Shown piece by piece: positions 24,701 to 29,973 of a stretch of DNA of 64,000 bases. The translations under genes were made by a program, and so were the position numbers. The notes beneath the pieces are model-generated. The model was not told the DNA's origin. It saw nothing but the letters and a program-made list of their open reading frames with translations, and did not search any database. Position 1 is the first letter of the stretch; each line of letters opens with the position of its first letter. Source of the stretch: Glandiceps talaboti (Eukaryota > Hemichordata > Enteropneusta > Spengelidae); NCBI RefSeq assembly GCF_964340395.1, contig NC_135556.1:23363723-23427722 (forward strand), in the 5' to 3' direction.

Positions 24701-25413
24701 GGATATACTACAGTGGGCTGACAATGCTGATAAGATGGACATTTGGGATTCACTTCCGTAACGTTTGTTTGGTTCTGTGAGAAGAAATTTTTATTTAATA
24801 CTGTGAACCCAGATCCGGAGTCCATGATTACTTATGCTCATATGTACTGCCTATTTCCCCCATCTAGGGGTGTAATATAATTATAAATGTAAAAAATAGC
24901 AATTTATAGTTGTTCTCTTATAATTTATATAATTTACATGTATATTTGAATAATAAATACACATGTACAGTTACATAATTATTTATTCTTTAAAGCATTA
25001 AAATGGCACTGTTTTAATGTAAGAAATATTTACATGCAGTTTTAATTAAAGAAGTTTGTAATGTAAAGTTATAAATTTTGCAGTGTGTGTTTTAGTAAGA
25101 CAGTAGACTGAACTATTGATAGCAGTGTGTGTAGCTAAGGTAAGACTACACACCCAGCAATGAATAAGTCAGTGCCTACTATTTCAGCAACTACACCTGA
25201 CAGTCCTACCCTGTGTCTAATACTGTGTTGATTTCTCCTCTTTTGTCAACAGGTGACATGTTTGCACATCATCGTAGCCGACCAGAGTCTGATTTTGAAA
25301 TAGCCCCTGTTGGTGTTCCCATGACAGTAGCGGCCAAGGCTAGGATGACTGAAAGGACTGAAAGTGTGCCAGCACACGAATTCAACATCAAACATCCTAA
25401 GCCTTTCCGCTAA
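5922..25413 (+). CDS. NSUN7: NSUN7-like putative RNA methyltransferase (5'-partial, spliced)
   Basis: Spliced gene of the NOL1/NOP2/Sun (RsmB-like, SAM-dependent RNA m5C methyltransferase) family, closest by recalled similarity to vertebrate NSUN7. Join: 5922-5980, 15344-15627, 15978-16161, 16387-16597, 17071-17214, 17918-18019, 18251-18498, 19083-19437, 25253-25413. All junctions are GT-AG and phases agree. This gives about 581 residues, missing an estimated 100 or so N-terminal residues relative to the roughly 700-residue human protein. Diagnostic segments are YQALLEDIMLDSGYY, VKALLNEGDDVI, the motif IV region LLTPPCSHSG, the motif VI region IYCTHSINSEENE and a basic tail KRKKKQQRSPRSKS. 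The canonical motif VI Cys is His here and the motif IV Asp is missing, so m5C catalysis is doubtful. NSUN7 is linked to sperm motility in mammals; function here is inferred only. Introns range from 225 bp to 9.4 kb. The C-terminal exon choice is uncertain. Confidence 0.9.
6800..7062. repeat. (ACAAC)n pentanucleotide satellite with ACAGC variants
   Basis: About 260 bp of ACAAC/ACAGC pentamers, most regular from 6800 to 6963 and then interrupted. The minus strand reads as Cys-Val-Leu-rich open frames in all three phases. This is an artefact of the stop-free repeat and not protein coding. Confidence 0.96.
13531..13607. repeat. Dispersed 80-bp repeat, copy 1
   Basis: Shares TTAATCCTTAGCTT, GTTATCATGGA and a flanking ATCATTGAAxATGGATTAG block with 14911-14992 in the same orientation. 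Both copies lie in the same NSUN7 intron, about 1.4 kb apart. Confidence 0.75.
13700..13909. mobile_element. Fold-back MITE with about 60-bp terminal inverted repeats
   Basis: The left end (about 13700-13760) and the reverse complement of the right end (about 13850-13909) match over some 60 bp, including ACAATCTATCCT, GGACxTGCTGTTGTTTTGAA and AACAGTTT. The central 85 bp is unique and has no coding capacity. Long inverted termini with a non-coding core are typical of a non-autonomous DNA transposon. Target duplications are unclear at the AT-rich borders, so the superfamily is not assigned. Confidence 0.83.
14433..14608. repeat. Dispersed 176-bp repeat family, copy 1
   Basis: Aligns by eye, over its full length and in the same orientation, with 63279-63453. 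Shared blocks include AATTCTC, ACCTGCAATA, GGAGGGTCAAAA/AGAGGGTCAAAA, GAACAAGA, TTGACTTAT, GACCAAGAAAT/AACCAAGAAAT and CGTTATTTTTATGA. Equal lengths (176 and 175 bp) and clear ends suggest a SINE-like or MITE-like unit. No tRNA-like boxes or terminal inverted repeats were evident. Confidence 0.75.
14911..14992. repeat. Dispersed 80-bp repeat, copy 2
   Basis: Second copy of the segment at 13531-13607, with the same TTAATCCTTAGCTT and GTTATCATGGA blocks. Too short and diverged to classify. Confidence 0.75.
15344..15627 (+). CDS. NSUN7: NSUN7 exon
   Basis: Acceptor TTTCAG before 15344 and donor GTGAGA after 15627. Opens PDESHALTMVILQDMQDRRF and continues through DVEDDLLAYKTKLNAALAKN and AVVLPVYAWVNQIKA. 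This is the N-terminal non-catalytic part of the NSUN7 core. Phase 0 in, phase 2 out; the split codon AG|T gives Ser. Confidence 0.93.
15978..16161 (+). CDS. NSUN7: NSUN7 exon
   Basis: Acceptor TTCCCAG before 15978 and donor GTAAGT after 16161. Encodes TVIDSLKEEGFVQVNSISK through DVLVFHADLRDELENHQ and KNYYLILQ. Corresponds to the PUA-like/N1 region preceding the Rossmann core. Leaves in phase 0. Confidence 0.94.
16246..16295. repeat. (GT)n microsatellite
   Basis: About 25 GT units within the 225-bp NSUN7 intron 16162-16386, some 90 bp upstream of the next acceptor. Confidence 0.97.
16387..16597 (+). CDS. NSUN7: NSUN7 exon with degenerate SAM-binding motif I
   Basis: Acceptor CATAG before 16387 and donor GTATCC after 16597. 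Encodes DKASCFGPHSVKALLNEGDD, then HTHIGSGKITAHMSSLMNQ, where active NSUN enzymes carry the SAM-binding DxCAAPGGKTTHxAxLM-type motif I. The G-x-G-K core is kept but the acidic residue, Cys and AAP are not. Leaves in phase 1. Confidence 0.94.
17071..17214 (+). CDS. NSUN7: NSUN7 exon with motif IV Cys
   Basis: Acceptor TTAG before 17071 and donor GTAAAA after 17214. Encodes NVRIVEDNFLEVLPTDIRF, then VKVVLLTPPCSHSGITDPVD. PPCS is the motif IV position (DAPCSG in active family members): the Cys is kept, the preceding Asp is not. Phase 1 in, phase 1 out. Confidence 0.94.
17422..17462. repeat. Perfect 13-bp inverted repeat (hairpin) in NSUN7 intron
   Basis: Arms TAGACCCTACACA and TGTGTAGGGTCTA separated by 15 bp. 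It could form an RNA hairpin in the intron between the exons ending at 17214 and starting at 17918. No other hallmark of a microRNA or mobile element is visible. Confidence 0.85.
17918..18019 (+). CDS. NSUN7: NSUN7 exon
   Basis: Acceptor ATTTCAG before 17918 and donor GTAAGT after 18019. Encodes DASILQDLSKGGVDDDKLDE then IAIQMEYLKHAMK, matching the family helix that precedes motif VI. Phase 1 in, phase 1 out. Confidence 0.94.
18251..18498 (+). CDS. NSUN7: NSUN7 exon with altered catalytic motif VI
   Basis: Acceptor GTTCCAG before 18251 and donor GTAAGG after 18498. Encodes FSRVQAVIYCTHSINSEENE, then PYRITPPTLPVAVQ and SGCFVAVATRE. The family's catalytic motif VI is Y-x-T-C-S-x-x-x-x-E-N-E; here it reads YCTHSINSEENE, with CAT (His) in place of the nucleophilic Cys codon. 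The neighbouring S, E, N and E are conserved, so the frame is certain. Leaves in phase 0. Confidence 0.94.
18690..18844. repeat. Compound (TA)n(CATA)n microsatellite
   Basis: A TA run of about 28 bp, then alternating CACATA and some 25 CATA units. Lies in the 584-bp NSUN7 intron 18499-19082. Minus-strand Met-Tyr-Val-Cys frames here are artefacts. Confidence 0.97.
19083..19448 (+). CDS. NSUN7: NSUN7 basic C-terminal tail exon (splice or read-through end)
   Basis: Acceptor TTGTGCAG before 19083. Encodes ATPDEQLTAADIIARAKAKG, then a low-complexity Ser/Lys/Arg tail with KRKKKQQRSPRSKS (NLS-like) and RTSPTRPQRKQRSK. The position and charge match the Lys-rich tail of vertebrate NSUN7. Two endings are possible: a strong donor GTAAGG at 19438 (exon 19083-19437, phase 1 out), or read-through to the TAG at 19446-19448, giving a short isoform that ends four codons after the donor. 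Confidence 0.9.
   Translation, partial: ATPDEQLTAADIIARAKAKGLMGAGGSTSSSDQAPENGEVSEGGKRKKKQQRSPRSKSVPSIRRGVAKGKHSPPNRIARTSPTRPQRKQRSKVSLPTTSSEDDYRPVNKTVARKPRTASKA
19610..19838. repeat. 71-bp tandem repeat, 3.2 nearly identical copies
   Basis: Exact 71-bp period, seen from successive TGTTCTGCG starts at 19621, 19692 and 19763. Each unit includes TTTAATTTTTTAACGTCATA and ACTCAAAGTCTTGTCTGTAC. The copies are nearly identical (one visible G/A change), so this is a recent expansion just after the last common NSUN7 exon. It has no spacers and is not CRISPR. Confidence 0.97.
20245..20442 (+). CDS. Possible additional NSUN7 C-terminal exon (unplaced phase)
   Basis: An open frame ending TAG at 20440-20442 reads TRPRSVLGSCRTKAKDESAS, then VVRQALDSTFGSMQPVGAFK and NRIAQRSSS. 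The codon use and Ser/Lys/Arg-rich composition resemble the tail exon at 19083. The AG at 20243-20244 would start it in phase 0; AGs at 20257-20258 and 20278-20279 would start it in phase 2. None fits the phase-1 donor at 19437 directly, so an unseen small exon or another donor is required. Coding character is plausible but the connection is unproven. Confidence 0.45.
   Translation: MHHCRNFIHDCSLVTRPRSVLGSCRTKAKDESASGVVRQALDSTFGSMQPVGAFKVNRIAQRSSS
20665..20686. repeat. (TA)n microsatellite
   Basis: Short TA dinucleotide run. Confidence 0.9.
21258..21350 (+). CDS. Candidate alternative NSUN7 terminal exon
   Basis: After CTACAG, joining to the phase-1 donor at 19437 gives TTIKLSFESFTNIDVSQFLT and a stop about 30 codons in. 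Phase-compatible, but the sequence is AT-rich and could be open by chance. It is listed because it belongs to a series of similar candidates downstream. Confidence 0.15.
22010..22269 (+). CDS. Candidate alternative NSUN7 terminal exon (86 codons)
   Basis: Acceptor TATTTCCAG before 22010. Joined to the phase-1 donor at 19437 it reads TTKVLQRIYVLPGMKGIFLW and remains open to TAA at 22267-22269. An 85-residue extension in AT-rich sequence is longer than expected by chance, but it resembles no family I recognise. It could be a real alternative C-terminus or a chance open frame. Confidence 0.3.
22325..22332. repeat. Target-site duplication (left) of MITE copy 1
   Basis: CCTAACAG, repeated exactly at 22491-22498 immediately after the element. 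Confidence 0.9.
22333..22490. mobile_element. hAT-type MITE, copy 1 (158 bp)
   Basis: Non-autonomous element with termini CAGTGCGCTCTCTAA and (reverse complement of the right end) CAGTGTGCCCTCTCA, flanked by the perfect 8-bp duplication CCTAACAG. An 8-bp target duplication and a YARNG-type terminal start (CAGTG) are hallmarks of the hAT superfamily. It matches 55372-55541 along its length, including CCAAAATTTGGTGTTCCCC. No coding capacity. Confidence 0.92.
22965..23083 (+). CDS. Candidate alternative NSUN7 terminal exon, Thr-rich
   Basis: Acceptor TATTTTAG before 22965. In frame with the phase-1 donor at 19437 it reads TVTTTTTKSATTTTRTTTST, then QPGNKVELKLRQFAWQKL and TAA at 23081-23083. ATTAAA follows the stop at about 23099. 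The Thr-rich stretch is built from ACT/ACC codons and may be a degenerate trinucleotide repeat; the non-repetitive end looks more protein-like. Confidence 0.4.
23381..23394 (+). promoter_or_regulatory. AGGGCGC (CTCF-core-like) motif
   Basis: TTGAGGGCGCTGTT on the plus strand. It shares the AGxGGGCGC/AGAGGGCGC core of bilaterian CTCF sites and the extended GCTGTT seen at the other sites in this window. Motif only; no occupancy evidence. Confidence 0.35.
24316..24425. repeat. Local direct repeats with inverted CCAAT boxes
   Basis: TGCATATTTGTTAATGATTG occurs twice, about 42 bp apart, and TGATTGGTTCAAAGTTT occurs at both ends of the block. Several ATTGG (inverted CCAAT) motifs result. Likely a small decayed minisatellite. 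Confidence 0.8.
25253..25413 (+). CDS. NSUN7: NSUN7 probable terminal exon
   Basis: Acceptor TTTTGTCAACAG before 25253. With the phase-1 base from 19437 it reads S-DMFAHHRSRPESDFEIAPVG, then VPMTVAAKARMTERTESVPA and HEFNIKHPKPFR with TAA at 25411-25413. The composition is balanced and protein-like, and a canonical poly(A) signal follows 154 bp later, making this the best candidate 3' end. A second AG at 25187 would give a different 14-codon ending. Confidence 0.72.
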
Positions 25414-25566
25414 TGCTGCCAACCACTCAAACAGTGACCAGCCTGGTTTGACTGCCTGTTTTTCTAAGCTGTTAAATACAAGCCCCAAATGGACTCTCAG
25501 CTTGCTTTTTTTATTTCATTTCTCTTAATTGCTTGTATTGGTATCTAAAGCTAAGATAAGATTATG

Positions 25567-25572
25567 AATAAA
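25567..25572 (+). terminator. Poly(A) signal AATAAA of NSUN7
   Basis: Canonical AATAAA 154 bp after the stop at 25413, followed within 25-40 bp by T/G-rich sequence. Sets the NSUN7 3' end at roughly 25590. Confidence 0.65.
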
Positions 25573-26074
25573 GTAAACAGATGTTAAGGTGTCTGGTATT
25601 ATACCTCGCTTTATTTTATCCAAATCTGTGTAAGTTTTTCTTCCTTTGTCCTAGCGTTAGCTTCAATTTCTTGATGTGTCTGTTTTCCTAATCTATTCAC
25701 AGCAGCTAGCTTTGCATCTACTCTTGTTTTAAACATCAAAACTGTGCATTTCCATTACATCCCATACCTACTAGCCAGACTCACTTTATTGCCATACCTA
25801 CTCCATCCTCTCGTATTTCACTCAACTCCACAATGAATCTTTTCCCCAGTTATTGGTCTATAGTAATGTATTACCCTTTTTGGTGTGCAATGGTTTCTTT
25901 GGGCAGGCTTTGTATTAAACACCAATTATTTTGCTAGTAAAAACCGTCAATCAAATCATGTTCACTCTGAGAATGGGAATGTCAATCAAAGGTCAAGATG
26001 GAATGCTGTCCAGCAGAAGGAAGATGTCATCAAGTAGTGTGGGCAAGATTTTTTATTAAGAGATTGAGATAATA

Positions 26075-26091
26075 GGGGGGGGGGGGGGGGG
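26075..26091 (+). repeat. 17-nt poly(G) homopolymer
   Basis: Seventeen consecutive G followed by A-GG. On the NSUN7 transcribed strand this could form a G-quadruplex about 0.5 kb past its poly(A) signal. Confidence 0.95.
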
Positions 26092-27260
26092 AGGAATCAT
26101 GAAATGGAGAAGTCACAAATCTATGAAACAAAGAACAAAAGATCATTGATGTATGACAGTGTTTTTTTATCAATTTAGTACTGAAGACAGTCCTGTAAAT
26201 CAACTTAGTACTGAAGACAATTTTTCAAAAGTTAGTAATTTGATTAAAATCTGTTAAAGACCACTACAACAACTTAAATAATTGATTACAAAAATAGATT
26301 ATATACTAGATGTAAAAAAAATGGCCAAACAATGCATGTCATTTGAACTTCAAGTCCAAATTTGAAATATTCAAATACTTCCAAAAAACAAAGAAAATGT
26401 GAAATATGAAGGAATTTGCATAGTGAAGAATGTCCCCAATAGTGTGTATAATTGATGGAACAGCAATAAATGATAATTTATTGTGAGGTTGCCATGGTAC
26501 AATCATGATTTTATGACATGTATCAGACTGAGTTTACACTATCAAAGAAATCCCTACAGCCATCAACTTTGCTAACGATGCCAAAACAATCTCTAATGCC
26601 ATCAAAGGCCACATACCAACATTTAACATTATGGATAAATTCAATCATTTTTGTGTATTAAGTATTTTTTGTGAACCTCCTGAGTAAAAAAAAGTTCATA
26701 AACTAGGTGTATGCCACTATTGACTGTTACGGTACTAGTATGAAATGTTGCAAGTCTCAGTGTGAAACAAATCACAGTAAAGTGTTGAATTATCAATAAA
26801 TTTCCCTAATGTTTTCAGTTATGCTATATAATATTTCACAAGTGTTTTGAGTTTTATTTATTGCAAGACGAGGTCTTGTGCCATGCAAGAGTACTGAAAT
26901 CATTCTCAATAAAAAAAGTTGTATGAAAACAGTTTCTACTACATTAAATTATATATTTTCAGAGAAGTTTCAGTCGACTTAGTGCAGTTGTATATCAGAG
27001 ACAAGACACGCAGTGTATTGTAGACATGGAGTACTTTACCTGTATGTATTTTTACAAGACAACCTCAGTATTTTGACAATATGTACTGTACTTGTGCCTA
27101 GAGCAGAAATATTATACATATAAAATTGTTATCAGGAGATGCATGTTCAGAGATTTGGAGTTTTACATTGTAAACAACTTCATGAAATATTTATTTGTCA
27201 CGATAAACTTTGCAGTGGTTGTACTGATTTACAGAATTGCTGTTCTGCAGTTCCTCACCA

Positions 27261-27376
27261 ACAGCGCCCTCTATAGTAAAATGATGATTGACGATTTTAT
27301 GGCCACAGATTTAGATTATAGCGCCCTCAATAGTAAACACTTGCAGGCACATGTAAATATATATCGCCCTCTATGG
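27261..27376 (-). promoter_or_regulatory. Cluster of three AGGGCG (CTCF-core-like) motifs
   Basis: On the minus strand: TATAGAGGGCGCTGT (27261-27275), TATTGAGGGCGCTATA (about 27317-27332) and CCATAGAGGGCGA (27364-27376). All share one orientation, 45-60 bp apart. The TAGAGGGCGC core resembles the conserved bilaterian CTCF core. They might also be remnants of a repeat family that carries this motif. Confidence 0.4.
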
Positions 27377-27961
27377 TGATGGAATCGACTCATAGTATAG
27401 ATGGCCACAATCCCAGAATTACATATTATTCCATTTATTAAGTGTTTAGTTGATATGTTCAATTGTATTATATAAAGTCTATTCTGCCAACATTCAATTA
27501 TTTACAAGTTAAGAGTTTTGAAATAGTTTTTAATGTTTATACATCTCTGATGATAAAATATCTGGCGCAATATGATACACATACATATGTATATTCAAAG
27601 AGTTTGCCAATGAAATAGTGACTAGACTGGTGTTGTATGATTACTTGAAATTTTCACTATTTCTGTAATGCTTTACTTTTCAAGAATCTTGTAGCTAGGT
27701 ATGCAGATGAATTAAAATACAAAAATTAAGTTTGCAACTTTAGAATACCTTTGCTTAGAAGAAGAATTTATGGAAACCAATCAAAACCATTCCTTGCTAT
27801 TGTCAGGGAGTCGACCAATCAGAACTCATATGTGATAGCCAAATGTTCACCAATTCCAATATTTTGATTGGATGAAAAACCAAACATTGTTGATGAATGA
27901 AAATTGACTAATATTTGTCAATACAGAGAAATGGAAAGCTTTAGCAATCATGTGATCTCCT

Positions 27962-27975
27962 GTTGCCATGGTTAC
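27962..27975 (-). promoter_or_regulatory. Perfect RFX X-box
   Basis: The minus strand reads GTAACCATGGCAAC, an exact match to GTNRCC-N2-RGYAAC, the X-box bound by RFX factors that drive ciliary genes. A one-mismatch relative, GTTACCATGGAAAC, lies at 32389-32402. Confidence 0.45.
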
Positions 27976-28314
27976 CCATGTATTTGTACTTTGAAGGAAG
28001 AATTCAATTCTCTTCTTGTTTTGTTAGTTATTAAAATGTATAAAAGCAATAAAACTGTTCCAACAAATTTGAATAGAGTTCTGTATATTATCACTATATG
28101 CAATTTGTAATCATTGTAAATGAGATTTCAAATGTCTATGTCCTGTATAAAATAAACTTCATTTATGGTTTGATATGATAACATAGTGTTTGTTTTCTGT
28201 TCACCCTTGTACGGGATGAGAGTCAATGCAGAGCACTATGGCCATAGATTTACCGATTAAAGGTAGACACATGGCAATCCCTCACAGGTAGACACTTCAG
28301 TAATTAAGCTTTTT

Positions 28315-28420
28315 GTCACTTCTCTTGTAGATGTTGATCTCATGTTAGGCCAGGGGCATGAGGCAACAATTCATGCCCCTGGCCTGATGCAACAACATCA
28401 ACATCTACAAGGGAAGTGAC
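28315..28420. repeat. Fold-back repeat A, arms about 47-50 bp
   Basis: Left arm 28315-28361 (starts GTCACTTCTCTTGTAGATGT, ends GGCCAGGGGCATGA) and right arm 28371-28420 are inverted copies, with a short mismatched stretch within the arms and a 9-bp loop. The inner arms carry the core GGGGCATGAGGCAACAATT, shared with 28995 and 29859. Confidence 0.88.
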
Positions 28421-28878
28421 AATTTCAATGACGCCGATAATTACCATGGTGATTTTGAGGTGATGAAGATAATGACCAACTGCAAAAGCCTTGCAAATAT
28501 TCCAGCAATAGTCTCTAGTGGTCTTCTCTTAGTCAATACTTCTAAAATTCATCGTAATTACTCTGTAATAATAGTTCCTATAAATATTTGGTTCAAAAAA
28601 TATAAATATTTGTTTCTACAGTCTCTGAAATTCTTGTTTCAACGGATATAATCTCTATAAATTATCTAAATAACAGTTGCGTCGAAGACGTTCAGTTCAA
28701 TTGCTAAATAGACGAACCTCAAAGTTCGAGTTCTATGCGTATTGTGTGAGCAGCATGTGCTTCAATAGCTGAAATAATTCCACTTTTAAAGTGTTGATAA
28801 TACCAGTTATTATATCTACGACGTCTCGCTAGTTTATGTGCTGAGACGTAGTGTAGCATTTGTTTAGGAATTAAAATG

Positions 28879-28898
28879 ATAATAATAATAATAATAGT
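28879..28898. repeat. (ATA)n microsatellite
   Basis: Short AAT/ATA trinucleotide run within the fold-back cluster. Confidence 0.85.
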
Positions 28899-28985
28899 TT
28901 ACAACTCACGCATTTGTAGCTTTCATCTACTCACGAAGTTGTAGCTGGCTTCCGCTCCACGAAGTTAGAGCTTACTTTCACTCGC

Positions 28986-29092
28986 GTCGAACCAGGGGCA
29001 TGAGGCAACAATTCTGGTGAAACCAAAAAATGATATCCAGGTAATAAAGGCCCAAGTTAGCTATGAGTCACATTTACATACTTACTTCTTTA
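28986..29092. repeat. Direct repeat B, copy 1 (about 107 bp)
   Basis: Begins GTCGAACCAGGGGCATGAGG and runs through AAAGGCCCAAGTTAGCTATG to CATACTTACT. Repeated in the same orientation at 29850-29973, 864 bp away. It lacks the inverted partner that the second copy has. Confidence 0.9.
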
Positions 29093-29324
29093 TTTGTAGT
29101 TTATTTTAATAAACTCATTATACACGTCTACACATATTTGTTACATGTTACTTTGGGTATGTATTTGTACACTTTCCGGTCTTTTAAAAAATGAAACATT
29201 TTTAATAGTAATCGCAGAAAAAGTTTATATAAATATGGAAGACTCCAAAAAAGAATAAAGGAAAAGAAACTATATGGATAGATTTTGTCTGTAATGATTT
29301 AATGGAACATGATCATGGTGCATG

Positions 29325-29410
29325 CAAAATCGACGCTTAGTTCGCTCGAGACAGCTGACGCTTCGATGCGTGACGCGCTGCTTGCCGTGCTCGAGCTCGA
29401 GCTCGCATTC
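29325..29410. other. CpG-dense patch with repeated GAGCTCG/CTCGAG motifs
   Basis: Well over ten CpG dinucleotides in some 85 bp, in a window that is otherwise AT-rich and CpG-poor. Includes a run of overlapping CTCGAG and GAGCTC sites near 29388-29404, with further GAGCTCG copies at about 29510 and 29553. It lies between the two direct repeats B. It could be a small promoter or a foreign insertion; no gene was recognised. Confidence 0.6.
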
Positions 29411-29473
29411 CTTGCTTAAACTTGTAATACAGAGGGGTAGGACAATACCTGAGTGTCCTACCCTTCCTTTTTT

Positions 29474-29506
29474 AGCAATTGAGCAAATTGAGCAAATTGA
29501 GCAAAT
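29474..29506. repeat. 9-bp GAGCAAATT tandem repeat
   Basis: Three direct units of GAGCAAATT plus a partial one. Confidence 0.9.
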
Positions 29507-29586
29507 GTCGAGCTCGTGCATATGGAATTTTCAAAATCCAGTATTTTTATACGAGCTCGCGACAAGACAGATAATTTATATGACTG

Positions 29587-29600
29587 TTGGGGGCGCTACA
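29587..29600 (+). promoter_or_regulatory. GGGGGCGCT (CTCF-core-like) motif
   Basis: TTGGGGGCGCTACA on the plus strand, with the GGGGGCGCTA end of the CTCF consensus. Opposite orientation to the clusters at 27.3 and 33.7 kb. Confidence 0.3.
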
Positions 29601-29822
29601 CAATCGGTACACTCCACACACGTTAGACTAGACATGCATTACGCATGTTACGTCCCAGTCCGCCGTATTCTATTTATATTTCAGCGCGTTTCAAGTTACT
29701 GTATGTATTTTTCTGTGTATTTTAATTAGATATTAATTATTGATTCAAGATAATGAAGTAATTATAAACTTGACGGAACTTTTTGATATTGTCTTTATTC
29801 AAGTTATTCAATTGTTGATAGA

Positions 29823-29883
29823 CACCAGAATTGTTGCCTCATGCCCTTGGTCGAACCAGGGGCATGAGGCAACAATTCTGGTG
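29823..29883. repeat. Perfect 24-bp inverted repeat (61-bp palindrome)
   Basis: Arms 29823-29846 and 29860-29883 are perfectly complementary (left arm begins CACCAGAATTGTTGCCTCAT), with a 13-bp loop that is itself partly self-complementary. The right arm is the start of direct repeat B copy 2. Confidence 0.95.
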
Positions 29884-29973
29884 AAACTCGAAAATGATAA
29901 TGATGTCATACAGGTATATAAAGGCCCAAGTTAGCTATGAGTCACATTTACATACTTACTCTGCTTACTTCTT
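29850..29973. repeat. Direct repeat B, copy 2 (about 124 bp)
   Basis: Same sequence as 28986-29092, with a small internal insertion after the AAAATGATA block and an extended CTTACT end. The paired copies bracket about 750 bp that includes the CpG-dense patch. Confidence 0.9.

Noticed and set aside
29322-29729. 135-codon plus-strand frame, with an 83-codon minus-strand frame opposite
   Set aside because: Open on both strands because of GC-rich repeats (CTCGAG, GAGCAAATT units); no recognisable domain and it runs through repeat sequence.
28986-29973. Direct repeats considered as LTRs of a retrotransposon
   Set aside because: The copies are only about 110 bp, lack TG...CA ends, and the 750 bp between them encodes no gag/pol and has no primer-binding site.
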